Assembly (NCBI GenBank): GCA_008933995.1
Contig: WARS01000030.1
Span: 2,373,501 to 2,437,500 of the forward strand
Reading direction: 5' to 3'
Source: Datnioides undecimradiatus
Taxonomy: Eukaryota > Chordata > Actinopteri > Lobotiformes > Datnioididae
Length of the DNA: 64,000 bases
Below are positions 1 to 11,660 of this stretch, one piece after another (position 1 is the first letter of the stretch; the number at the start of each line of letters is the position of its first letter). The notes beneath the pieces are model-generated. The model worked only from the letters and a program-made list of their open reading frames with translations, was not told the origin of the DNA and made no database searches. The translations under genes were made by a program, and so were the position numbers.

Positions 1-3000
1 GTATTTATATAGTAAAAGATGGATTTGTTTTTCTTCTCTTAGTCACTGATGACTTTGAGTTTAAGTGCAGGAATTGTTTTTCCTTCCACCTCATGGTGAT
101 GACCAGACCCCTGGGAGTCACTACAAGTAATATTGCCAGTGATAATGTGTTAATTATTGTCATAATAACTAATCAGGCTCAGTCTGGAGGTGCTGGTATT
201 TCTCTGTTGTTGACTTTGGGCAGCCAAGCTACTTCTTGCACCCACCTCCAGTGTTTATGCTGAGTTAATGGGCTGTGAATTCATGCTTATTGGACATATG
301 GGGAATAATATTTCCCACTATGTCAAATGACTTCTCTAAGCAATCACTATCTTTCAGCAGAATAACCATCTAATGCCTACACATGAAGCATTAAGGGCTA
401 TAAGTTTTTAAGCAATGCTGCCTAGCTATGAACCAGTGTATCGAGGGACAAACAGACAACACAAAGTTTGCAGAGCACTGGAGGACAAGAGATGTGAATC
501 CAAGTTTTCAGAAGGTTTTGAATAAGTCCCTCAGAAAGCTCACAATGGCCAAATCATTCTGTGTTGTGTGTGTCTGATTGTGTCTGGGATTCTGCAACAT
601 TGTGGAGGAACTGCATTAAAGCAAAGGTCTGCAGGCAATTTGCACTTGATTGGTAGAGACAGCGGATGGAAACGGATGTAGCCTGAAGTTGTCAACAATG
701 GGAGGGGAAGGGAGTTATATTAAAACTGGTTGTACTCCACAATCATTTATATTTTGATTTAATGTCGTCAGGTGATGACCAAATTGACCCGTGCCTGTTG
801 TTGCGCAACTGTGATGCAGTAACTTGCATTATTTATTGTGAGAAAGACCTCAGAGCTTGTCCCCCAAATTGAACCATCCATTTCCACCATTCGGTGGAGA
901 TTTGCTGTGGCTAAATGGAGAGATGTGTGCACATGTGTGAAGGTGCGTGTGTGTGTGTGCGCGTGCGCAGGTTGTTCTTTTTTTAGAGAAAACAATGATA
1001 CACAGATTATTTTTCCCCTGACATCCAATTTTGTCAACAATTCATTCGTTTTTCATGTCACCTTGGTACCTTACATCCCTCTGTGTTATTGGCATTGATT
1101 TCTTTCAACACCTCCCCGTTGAAGTCAACACTGCCTTTGTCGGTTTCCTTGAACTGGACAAAGGCTTGAAAAACTATTATGCTCATATTGCCTCAAAAAA
1201 AATATCAGAATAATGCAGTTTTCGGCGCCTCATATTTGGTAAATACGCACTGCTCATTGCTGCAGTGTGTTTGACAGTGTGAAATAAAAACATTATTGTA
1301 TTAATGTGGATAATGAACCGATCACCTCTGTCAGTCGCACAACCAACGTGATGTTCGGGGAAGAAAACTGTATCTGGGAATTTGAGAACCGTGCAAATGA
1401 GGCAAAGATAAAAACATTGAAGTGTAAGAGCCGTGAATTTTTCGGAGCTGACACCAAGGTTACCACAGTTTACACATATCTGGTGAAAAATTCACGACTT
1501 TAAGCCTCAAGGTTGCTGTTTGCTGTTTCTATACTCCAGTGGGAAGACTAAAGCACAAAATGCTTTAAATGTACACTTAACTCCAGTTTATCCACAGTAG
1601 ACTTCATGTTTGCAGCAAAGCACCCAATGGGCTGACAAAAAATGATTTTCTTTTAAAAATAATTTTAATTAACAAAGCTGCCATGCTGTAACAGTAAAAT
1701 CAGAGTGTAAGGATCCTGCCGTGTTCAATGGGTAGCTGAATCCGTGGTGATCTGTGGAAAAGTGGTGAAAATCAGTGCATCTACCCAGGTGTTTACATCA
1801 TTGCCAATTGGAGTAGGAGCTGATAAAAGCCCTTGACTATTGCAGAGTCATTTGATGCAGGGTTGAAACCTGATTGTACACATCTACATTGACGATAAAA
1901 AGCCAGATGTTAGCGGACATTAGTGTGGGTTTTGTGCACTGTCAAAGGGGCTTTAGGTTGGACACAAGGATGGTGCAATGCTTGTTTATGACTGGGAGTC
2001 TGCACAGGGTGTTTTACTTGACAAACTATTTAGATCCTCTATGTTGTCTGTATCTGACTTCTTGCTCTGTTCAGCTTGACAAGGCTTCTGTCCAATATAT
2101 GCAAGGTGCATAGTTTTTCAGAGCAGGACAGAATTAGAAATGCTACACTGCATCTAAAAGATCCACAAGCATTGGCTAGAATGCTGCAATCAACTCTAGT
2201 TGATCAGAAGACTCATTAGTCAGAATCAGACTCATTAGTCAGAATCAAACTACAAAATGTCATCTTCCAGTTTCTTATTTTCTGATGATGATGTTTTTTT
2301 TTATTTTTAGTTAATAAAGTAATAAAATAAACTGTGGATTGTCTACAGTCTTATACTAACAATTGGGAAATAAGAGAATTATCTCCTAGCTCTGCCCTAC
2401 TTCTGCAGCTCTTCTGAGCACTGTAGTGTCTTTCAGCTCGCTGTCTTGTTTTTACTGCACATGACCGTTTGCATCTGCAGCAGGCTGCTGTTTTACAGTG
2501 AAAAAGCTCTAAAAGCCACTGCACACTTTCAGCTCAGCACCATACAGCAAACAGGCACAGCTAACGACCAGCTGGTGAACTCAGTGGAGCATTTAGAAAC
2601 TAAAGAGCTATGGCTTTAACTCAGGAGTCGATGGAGCTTAAAGAAAGTGAATTTTGGACTTTAAGTTGCCATGTTAAGTTAAGTTGCTATTGTTGCAATG
2701 TGCCCACTGGTTGTGTGAATAGGCAGTGTCCAGATCTGTCAAATGGTTTTAAAATCATTCAGGTTTTAACTTGATTTAAATTAAGTTAATTTTCAATTTT
2801 TTCTTGATTGATTTGATTAGATTTTAGGGAATGAATCCATTTAGTTGTTGTAAAGCTGCTACATAGCTGCTAGCTGGTTGCTAGGTTCTGCTTCCTAACT
2901 GACCCAACTGGCCAACAACTAGTATAACTTCAGATCGTACTGCTTGCTGCAATAACTTTGCACTATTTCAAGGCATGCGCACAAATTAAAGAGTATGAGG

Positions 3001-3420
3001 TTTAAGAAATAATAAATGGTTTGCATGTGCAAGGGGATTTATTTCAGTGGATGAATTAATATGAAGAAATATTGCGTTTGATATCCAAGCTCTGTCCTCT
3101 GTCATGCACATGTCTTTAGAAGCATTCACATGGGCTAATCAGCAGGTTTTTCCAGCAGAAATCAACCTCTGTTAGTCAGGTTTTTCTTAATCCCTTAACC
3201 TTGTTAAAGAAACCAGGTTTTCTAATTTACACAACATTTCAGAAATTAGGTTACTGCCGAAAGCTGAGAATAATCGGATTTCTTAAGTACGCATAAATCC
3301 AGCGAGTGTGTGACAGACTCAGATCAGAGCGGAACATTTTGTCAGCCTGACACCGAGGTGATGATTAAGACTGAGGTGTCAACAGGCTGCGGATTGGCCA
3401 GACGGCGCATGTGTGGACAA
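1..3420. other. AT-rich non-coding stretch
   Basis: I see no gene here. The open frames are short, have no recognisable motif and lack splice-flanked structure. The only local structures are a short TG run near 945-962 and a 19-bp unit repeated twice in tandem at 2210-2247. It could be intergenic DNA or an intron of a gene outside the window. Confidence 0.5.
2210..2247 (+). repeat. 19-bp direct tandem duplication
   Basis: The unit GACTCATTAGTCAGAATCA occurs at 2210-2228 and again immediately after at 2229-2247 with no mismatch. It contains TGACTAAT/ATTAGTCA-like AP-1 half-site sequence, but two copies are too few to infer a function. A recent local slippage duplication is the simplest explanation. 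Confidence 0.8.
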
Positions 3421-3424
3421 GCTT

Positions 3425-3573
3425 GTGTGTGTGTGTGTCTGTGTCCGTGTCAAGGGGGGAGGGGAAGTGCGCAATCATCCAACCTATGGTGAACTCACAA
3501 GTGTGCCGTTTGCGCCTGAAGACACTTCCTCTCCAAATTGCACACTGACACGTACACACACACACACACACAC
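3425..3573. repeat. TG run (3425-3438) and CA run (3554-3573)
   Basis: Two short dinucleotide arrays of opposite polarity lie about 115 bp apart. Translated reads through them give VCVC or HTHT strings that are not protein. Confidence 0.85.
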
Positions 3574-3689
3574 ATTCAGCTGATGAGATGTTTTGTGAGG
3601 GGCTTCTCCTCAGCAGAGGTGGCACAAGCCTTTTAGCAGCTACTTATGAACCTCCATCCCCTACAATACACACTCACATGCCGGCTCCT

Positions 3690-4150
3690 GGCAACCAACT
3701 CCTTCCCTCCCTCTGTATTCAAAGCTTGATTTCTTTTCATCAAGTCTGTCTTTTCCCCTTTTCTCATCTCCACCTTTCTACTCTGCTGGATGCTCTTGTT
3801 TGTGTCAAATCCAATCTCTACTTCCCTCACGGCTTCTATCTCTCTCTCTGTTCCTTCTTGCATCTTTGTCTTCTCTCCATTATCCTCTCTCCTGCCTCTT
3901 TTCTCCTCCTCTTGTTCTATCTCTTTCACCGCTGACTAGATCTCCCTCTCCCGCTTCTATTTGCCTCCTTTTCTCAATATCTTTCTTCTTCGCTCTTTCT
4001 CTGTCTTCTATTCTCTGCTCCCTTTATAGCTCTCTTGTCCGCTTGCTCTCTTCCTCTTCTTCTCTCCTCCTTTGCGACCTCTCACCCTCTATTTTCCCTG
4101 TGCCTTTCTCTCTCCCCTTTTCTCTTTTCGTAGCCCTTTTCTCCTTCACT
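3690..4150 (+). repeat. Long pyrimidine-rich (CT) tract
   Basis: About 450 bp of the plus strand is almost wholly C and T, with TCTCTC, CCTCCT and CTTTCT words and few purines. Open frames through it on both strands (Leu/Ser-rich one way, Glu/Arg-rich the other) are composition artefacts. Such a mirror-rich polypyrimidine tract can form triplex DNA. It ends against the coding-looking segment at 4162. Confidence 0.8.
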
Positions 4151-4161
4151 CTGGGTGTCAG

Positions 4162-4338
4162 GGCTTTGTGGAGGCTCTCAGCCCCCAGTGGGACATCCAG
4201 CGGGAGAAAGAGCTGAAAAGCAAACTGTGGGACCTGGGAAGGAGGGGAGAAGAAGGGAAGGAAAGAAATAAAGGAGAAGGAGAGAAGAAGGATGGATGGA
4301 GGTGGTCTGTAGACCAAATGACCATGTGGACACGTTAG
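4162..4338 (+). other. Coding-looking segment, possible exon
   Basis: Just after a long pyrimidine tract and a GTGTCAG that could serve as a splice acceptor, the frame reads GFVEALSPQWDIQREKELK and on into a Lys/Glu/Arg-rich stretch, stopping at a TAG at 4336-4338. The first 27 codons have mixed, protein-like composition (Trp, Gln, Asp, Glu, Lys), unlike the simple-sequence frames around it; the later part is purine-rich low complexity. I do not recognise the family. It could be a terminal exon of a gene lying mostly outside the window, or chance. No donor site is obvious. Confidence 0.2.
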
Positions 4339-4339
4339 C

Positions 4340-5760
4340 TGGGGGCACTAAAGAGAGCCCAGCAGGTTTTCGATGGATTAGCATTGTTTCAAAGAAAATG
4401 GTGATTCTGATTGACTTCAGGGCGTCATTTACGTTTAAGACTACCTCAGTACCACTACCCTGCTCTTTTGCCTGCTAATTTCCTCCATTTATAAATTTGA
4501 TTAGTTTCAAATGAGCTATTGATGATTAGCCAAAATTCATCAAAATGGACCCTTTGGCTGAATTTTCCTTTGCCCATTAGAAAACCATAAGGGGACCATA
4601 TCTCTACGCCATGTGGGACCCATGTTGTTGGACCCATATGGACACCACACTGTGAATTCAGCTTTAGCCCATTCCAAGGCCTCATTTACCCTTCATAAGA
4701 CCCAACATGTTAGCTGGAAATGTGCCAAGTATGGACACATTTGGTTTAGTTTTCTTCAGTTATAGAACAACATATATACTGAAAATACAGATAATGCGTT
4801 AAACAAAACCAAAACCAAACGGTCACAGAGTCTGGTGTCTGTACCATATCTGTGCAAACAGACTGTAAAATTGGCAACAAAGAATTAACGCCACGAAACA
4901 TTGGGTGGTTCGATTCATGGCGTCCACATAGGAAGAAAAACATGAGTGGGTTGGGCTATGACACAGGAAAAATGAGTTGTCAGTGTCTTTACAAATTAAA
5001 TTAATATTTGCATTTTGTGGGATTCTATTAATGATCTGATTTGTTGTTACACAATCAAAGATGATTAATTTCTTGATTTTCATCAAATTGATTCTTTGTG
5101 AGTTCTTGAATCTTGTTGTACAACATATGATTATATTGATTTTATTAGCCATGTCATGATGATCTAAATATCACAGGGGCCCAGCTTACCCAACAATACC
5201 CAGCAAGCAGCTGGAAGACATCATTATCAGGTGTACAAATGATCTCAACCTAGTCCTTTTGAATTGAAGGAACAGCCATGTTACGGTGAGCCCCATCCAG
5301 ACAACCTGAGCAGGAAACCCATTTTGTCAGCTCATAACTGCAATTTCATTCATTTCAGCAGTGACCAAACGTACAACATCATGGATAGAAGAGGCCAAAA
5401 TGAGAAGCTGAGATAACAGAAAAGAACCTGTAATGAAGTGTCATGGTGAGTCCGTTGGACTGGGGACAATACTGTGAAAACAAAAAGGAAAAAAAAGTGA
5501 AAGTAAAGGTAAAATCCGAAACAACATATCACACCAAACAGGTTTTTACCTTTTATTTCTGCCCTCCACTCGCCTCCTTTCACTCCAGCACAATAGACTA
5601 CATCATATGAGAGAGAGTTCCATGTGAAATTGCAGACATTACTTCAAAGCTCCAGGAATCAAACAGTCTGTCTCCTATCCTGTCTGTCTTTCTCCCAACC
5701 CCCCCAAACTCTCTCTTTTCTGCCCATTTCTCTCTCTGTATGGGCTCATTGGGCCCTGAT
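4340..5760. other. Non-coding stretch, nothing recognised
   Basis: No splice-consistent exon, RNA gene or named repeat was seen. Open frames are short and of ordinary non-coding composition. Confidence 0.45.
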
Positions 5761-5764
5761 TGGA

Positions 5765-5811
5765 GTGTGTGTGTGTGTGTGATGTCTCTAATGGTGATAG
5801 GGGGTGATTTG

Positions 5812-5859
<48 letters not shown>

Positions 5860-5948
5860 GGATGTGATTTCACACCCAGAAACCTTATGGTCTCATCAGC
5901 CACCATATCAGCCAAATGGCTTATGTGAGTTGAAAACATTGTTTGCCT

Positions 5949-5985
<37 letters not shown>

Positions 5986-6206
5986 TCACATTAGCCGTTA
6001 CTGTGTGTGTGTTTATTATTTGAATGTGTGTGTGTGTGTGAGTGTGTCATTCCTCACTCTCTCATTTGCATGTTCAAACAGGATTAAGTGTATTGAGAGA
6101 ATCAGCAATAAACAGTTCTTTGACAGGAGACAAATAAAGCAGATTAGCATTGCAGATCAGATAACGTCAAGAAGGGAAGCTAGCCCTCACCCTGTTAATG
6201 TCTTTG

Positions 6207-6239
<33 letters not shown>

Positions 6240-6273
6240 CGTGTCTGTGTGTGTGTGTGCGTGCGTGTGTGTC
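5765..6273 (+). repeat. Cluster of (TG)n microsatellites
   Basis: Separate TG arrays lie at 5765-5782, 5814-5857, 5951-5982, 6001-6013, 6025-6040 and 6206-6273 (the last with TGCG and TCTG interruptions), all on the same strand within 510 bp. The unique spacers between them differ, so this is not one array broken by point mutation. TG arrays of this length are prone to length polymorphism and Z-DNA formation. Confidence 0.9.
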
Positions 6274-9200
6274 TGACCAAAAGCTGGAGTTTTGCTTCTG
6301 TGTCAAGGTACCCACGTAGCTGCGAATTCAGCAAATGTCACGTCAATCTTCTCACAGGTGTGGAGACCACTCGAACTGTGATTGGACAGCTTCAGCCCCA
6401 CAGGTTTGGATGATGGAGATTGTTAATCAGTATGAAAAGTTGAAGTTATTGAATTAGTTGGTAATCTATTTTCTCATGGTGCAAAATACAATCTCTGGCT
6501 AGCAAAGCCAGTTTCTCTGCAAACCATCCAGCTGGCTCTATATTGCACATGAAATATTGTACAATAATTAATCAAAGCCCAACTTTCTATCCATTTCTGT
6601 TGATTAGCTTGTGAGCAGGAAATCTAAACATTTTGAATGTATTCCCCAAGATAAGATACGGCTTGGAACAATACTGGAGTAAAAATGGCAGTCCTCCAGG
6701 GGTTTCAAGCCCTTTTTCTCCCATCTACAGCTCGAGCTTGTCTTATCTCAAAACCAATTTGAGTTGACCATTAGGGTCATCTTTCCAGAGAGATGCCTCC
6801 AGAGCAGTGCGCTGTAAAAAAAAAAAAAAAGTGCTTTCACATTCTGAATACACTTTGTGTAAAATCGGTTGAGTGCCCTTCCAATCGCATAACCAACCGG
6901 CAGAAGTATCATTGTGACGTCACTGCAGGTCAACTTATAAACCACTCTGCCGCAATAACATGCAGAGTCTTGCATGAGAGGACTTCAACAAGTGTGTGTG
7001 TGTATGTGTGTGCAAATGTTTACATGAGGGACTTTTCTGTGGTTTACCTGAGGTAGGTTTTCATCATCATGCTGTAAATTAATGATCACATTCATCATAC
7101 AACATTCATCAACAGAAGAGAATCACCAGTTCACACTGTTCTCTTCTGTTGCTTTAATACAGCCTCGTGTTGCTAAAACACACACTGTAACACTGGCGTT
7201 TAAACTTTTCAGTGCTAGACACTTTCTTTCTACGACTACGAACCCATAACCTCACACACTGTATAGAAACTATTTTATTAGCATTCAATAACACCTACAG
7301 CCAATGAGTGGCTGGTGATGGATGGGCAGGCCCTGTAGTGTGGCTCCACCTGCTGAGCCACAAAGAATCAAAAGGCGCTCAGTGGCGCCACACCCCAAAG
7401 TTGAGACAAGCTCCACTTTAAGCAAATGTCCCCTGAAGCGAATGTCAACCAAATGAGAACCAATCGTGCTCATTCTGATCCCCCCTTTACCTCTGATTTC
7501 TACAAAACGATTGGAAGGTCCAGCGTGGATTTCAGACCACAATGCAATGTGTCTTTCCCTTTCAGGCGTTTCTGTATTCACTGCACACCACAAGGTTAAG
7601 AAATGCAGCTAACAAAGCTGTTCTGTACTGGCAACTTCCTGCGCTACAAGAAAAACTTTCTCATGTATATTATGGCAGAGCTATGTCAGAAAACAACTGT
7701 CCATAAGAGCAGAGTAAACTATTGTGAATTGTATTATTGAAAATTGCATAGTGGATGTAACACACACTCACAACTACAGTTTCATGACTGTGTGAACACA
7801 GTGAGGGCTGAAACTGGGACAGGGTTTTGTGGCTGGGCTAAATGGACCCTGAATGTTAAATCTCAAGGGCTGTGGAACGAGCTGTAAATGCAACAATGAT
7901 TCACTATGGGGTCTCAAACTGCATCTGTAATGCCTCAGGCTCCACCAAAAACAATATGTAAATGTTGATATTAAATTATTTTTTTTTTTTACAATATATT
8001 GAACTATTGTTATTGTACTATTGCTGCTCTTACCTACTGCTCTTACCTTGCTGTTGCAACAATGCAATTGCCCCATTGTGGGGCAATAAAGGTTTCTTAA
8101 TCTTAATCTTAAATGAGTCGGATTCAAAACAGCCTTCCAACTGTCGACTTATAAACGTTTTTGTGTATACTGTGTACCACAACAATGATCTGACAGCGCC
8201 CCTAGTGGACAAAATAAAAGTATCTGATTACAACAGAAAATTACATGCATCACATTTGTGCATCAACTTCAACCGGGCAAAGTCAGACTGCTTCTAATTG
8301 TATGGATCAGTGTGTGTGAAAGAACAGATCACGTGCCTATTCTTTCAACTCTTTGCTCAAATTCTCAATATTTACTGGGCTAGTTGCCATGTAATTTCAT
8401 AAACACATTCTTGATTTCAGAGGATAAACACTTGAAATAAAGTTGACCACATGTGCCAGGCTCAGATACTCAGGCTCACAGACCCTACAGCTAATAAGAA
8501 ATAGTTGATTGAGGGTGTGTTAAAAGCTCTTTTGGACCCGCTAGTAGGACAACATATAGAAAACCATAATTTGCAGATTCTAGAGTAAACATACCAAATG
8601 TATTAAACTGAATTACCAGTAAATGTATAGTGTAACGATGGAGCCATAAAATTTGGTTTCTTGGATTTACGTCTTTCAAATTAGTATAATTTCATTGCTA
8701 TACAGCTTTAATAATGCTTTGGACAAGAGAAATAAAGAGTGTTTATGTGAAAATCCTTTATTTTTAAGGTTCAACTTAAAGAGAATGTTAGGAAAGTCAG
8801 GGCTCGAGAGCTTAAATGTTTGATTCTGCACACAACTTGGATATGCAGCAGTCATTGCACTTACTGCAGCTATAACCTCCGTCTGCTGATCCTAGCTGTG
8901 CTCAAGGGGTAATGGCGTGTGGAGTCAGAGATTTTGAATTTGAATGTGTAGGGAAATGTTGTGTGTTATTAGCAATGAGCCCATTTTAAGTTGGGCTCCT
9001 GAGAGCAGGTTATCATAAGTGTAATAATGGATTTTAAAATGCACAAAAGCCACTTTACACCTTTTATATTATCTGGCCCTTATGAGCCTGAACACAAACC
9101 AAAACTCTCTACAAATAGTATATTTAACATTCTCACTAAACAAATATCATATATCTCCCATATTTCATACTGTTAGCAGGAAATAACCAAAAACCTGCAT

Positions 9201-9590
9201 TCTGTTTTCAGTTTATCCACTTTTAAGAATTTTTCAATGAGTAAGTCATCACAAGCAGCAGGGAGCATGAAATGATTTTTGCTGGTGGAACGCAGCTCAC
9301 GTTTCAGAGGTTATCGAGCACATCATAAGGGTGCACGGGAGAAAATCCAGCTTTAAACTCTGTATCATCGCCTCGTTACACCCTCTTCTTCACCTCAGCC
9401 ACCACTTCCATCTTCATTGCCCTGAGCCATCATTTTACCCTCAGTCACCCTCCTCCCCGTGCTCCATCTCACCACTACACTCTATCATCTCCACCCATCG
9501 TTCTCCTATCCAACCCCCACTTCCCTCACCTTACCTCTTGATGCTACAAACCATCACACACTCCAAAAGAGATCTCAACTTGCCGTCCCA
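6274..9590. other. Non-coding stretch
   Basis: No gene recognised. A minus-strand frame at 7285-7593 has balanced composition but no motif, no flanking splice signals and no named relative. The only repeat I can place is the LINE-like tail at 8055-8113. Confidence 0.45.
8055..8113 (+). repeat. LINE/SINE-type 3' tail with CTTAAT repeat
   Basis: The sequence reads CCCCATTGTGGGGCAATAAA, then AGGTTTCTTAATCTTAATC. This closely parallels 54,844-54,900 on the other strand (CCCCTTTTGTGGGACAAATA, then AAGGAAATCCTAATCTTAATC). A hairpin followed by AATAAAGG and a short 6-bp repeat is the usual 3' end of L2-like LINEs and their SINEs in fish. The copy is 5'-truncated; its left limit is unclear. Confidence 0.6.
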
Positions 9591-9594
9591 TGAA

Positions 9595-9608
9595 TGTGTG
9601 TGTGTGTC

Positions 9609-9658
<50 letters not shown>

Positions 9659-9701
9659 CGTGCGTGTGTGTTAGTGTGTGTGTGAGAGAGAGACGTGTGT
9701 G
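9595..9701 (+). repeat. Compound TG/TGCG/GA microsatellite
   Basis: About 100 bp of TG repeat with TC and CG interruptions ends in GAGAGAGAGA. The preceding 200 bp is C- and T-rich with CCAC, CCTC and CATC words. Confidence 0.9.
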
Positions 9702-11284
9702 TCTTGATGTAAGTGGGGGTTGGTGATCCATAGGTTCCAGATTAATGCAGGCAATGAAGATACCCTGGGTGGGGCCACATGCTCTATGCCCCCCCCCCCC
9801 CCAACAAACTCATACACACATGCATGAACACACACTCCATATGATTCCTCCACAGAATTGTGATTGTAGCACCAGATGGCTAGCAGTACATCAGAGGAGG
9901 TATCTCTATGACGCTAAACAAACTCAAGTGGAAGATGCGTGTGTGGTGGATGTTTCTTTGCTTTGGAAATTAAGGGGGGTGGGAGGTCTTCTCAAAGGGA
10001 GGCACTGGGTAAATGTGTGTTCAAAGGGAAAATGTAAGCTTAAATATCAATATATCACCTTCAGTTGCTGTTCTAACTTTACTATTCTACTTTTGCTACA
10101 ATATTAGCATGTATGAGGGATGGCAATGTATGTTGACCAACCACTTTGTTCAGATTCAATGTCTCAACATTAGTACAGATTTTAATGATGCCCAGAAGAT
10201 GAATCCTAAAGAGTTTGGTGACCTTTTGACTTCTCCTCTGGTGTATTAGCAGGTCAAATTTATACTAACTCAGAAATATTGAAATAAAACATCTACTAGA
10301 TATATTGGCACAACATTTGATCCATCTGGTTCCTTAAAGATGAACCTTAATATTCTGGTGAGCCCCAAAATTTCGTATCAGATTTGGTTCTTCAATTTGA
10401 AGATTTGACTATTTCTTCATTTTTCCAGTTCACTTCCATTAAACTTGTAAAGTGAAAGTGTGATATGTGGTGTTGTCAGTTAAACACCCAGTCACAGGTG
10501 ACAGCAATAGAGGAAGTTCTGCCATCATCTGGTTCAAAAGGGGTTAAGCCCACTTCAGTGACCAACATCGCAAGACTAGAGAGTGTTAGAGCTTGCCAGC
10601 AGATGAGGAGTTGATCTTCCCTGCCTCATACTGTCCCGTGTCATGCTCAAAACCAGTTTGAGACTTGGTTTATGAAGTTTTAACCTCCTGTGGTCTTGTT
10701 TTTGCATTGCTCTGTGGACATCAACTTGAATCATCGCTTTTTCATTGACAGCTAGAATCTCAACACTTTTTGAAACAGATTGTAACAAATTTTGGTACTG
10801 ATAATTATACCCCTTCTGGATGAACTGCAGTAACTCTGTTGCCAGAGAAGACAACTGGCATGCCTCCTGACACGTTAGGCTATTCTACTCTTTGGTCTCT
10901 GGGTTGTACCCAGCAGTGATCCATGATGTGAAGCTTCCTACTGAAGTTTGAGGTCCATGGTGATGGTGTCTAAATGCACATAACCAGGATCACAGAACTG
11001 TGGGTGCTTTCTTGTTACTAAGGAGTGCTGCATTTGGCAGCAGCAGCCCTCATCTGAAAACACTTTAACAAGACCTTTTATATTTCATTAAACAAGTGAC
11101 TAAAGGCTTTTCTGTTTCTACCAGGTGTCATGATATATAAAAAAATAAGACAGACTTAAACACTGCTATCACACAGCTGTACCTAAAATTGTGCTAAAAG
11201 CATCAAGTAAAACTAAGATCAATTTATTTGTGTAATTCAATATCAGATTGCGTGTTTTAGTTTTTAATTTAGCACCAGCATTGG
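9702..11284. other. Non-coding stretch, short poly-C at 9790
   Basis: Nothing recognisable except a 13-C homopolymer near 9790-9802. No exon was supported. Confidence 0.45.
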
Positions 11285-11660
11285 TTTCTGACCCAGCCCA
11301 AGCTCTCTAAGAAGACGAGGAAAAACTCCCCATAAACGGAAATTGGGAAGAAACCTCGGCAGAGGCAATTCAAAGAGAGATCGCCTCTATACAGACGGCT
11401 GGGGGGGTTCAACAGAATCCGAAACTGGCAAAAGGTCCAAATTTGAAAATTTAGATCATTGGGTCGTGGCTCAAAGAGGTTGAGAACCACTGCTGCAGAT
11501 AATGAGGTCAGATCATTATCTTCCTTTTTGTTGTTGATGTCTTTTTTCCCAATGATGAATGTCAGCAGGGATCCAGAGGGGTGCACAGCAGACAGGAGTG
11601 AGGTGGGCTCCAGGAGGGCAAACAGGATATGTAATGCTGTGCTGTCAGGATGAGGGCTGA
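11285..11660. repeat. Degenerate teleost interspersed repeat
   Basis: The words GAGGAAAAACTCCC, GGGAAGAAACCTCGGCAGAG and CAAAGAGAGATCGCCTC, together with GAGGTTGAGAACCACTG, are characteristic of high-copy fish repeats. The second half carries GTCAGCAGGGATCCAGAGG and GTGGGCTCCAGGAGGGCA in the same style. No coding capacity. Family name and limits would need a repeat library. Confidence 0.5.

Noticed and set aside
3800-4216. Leu/Ser-rich plus-strand frame, superficially like a membrane protein
   Set aside because: Read-through of a CT-rich tract; the leucines and serines come from CTC/TCT codons.
7285-7593. 102-codon minus-strand frame with balanced composition
   Set aside because: No recognisable domain, no splice consensus at its ends and no neighbouring exon in phase.
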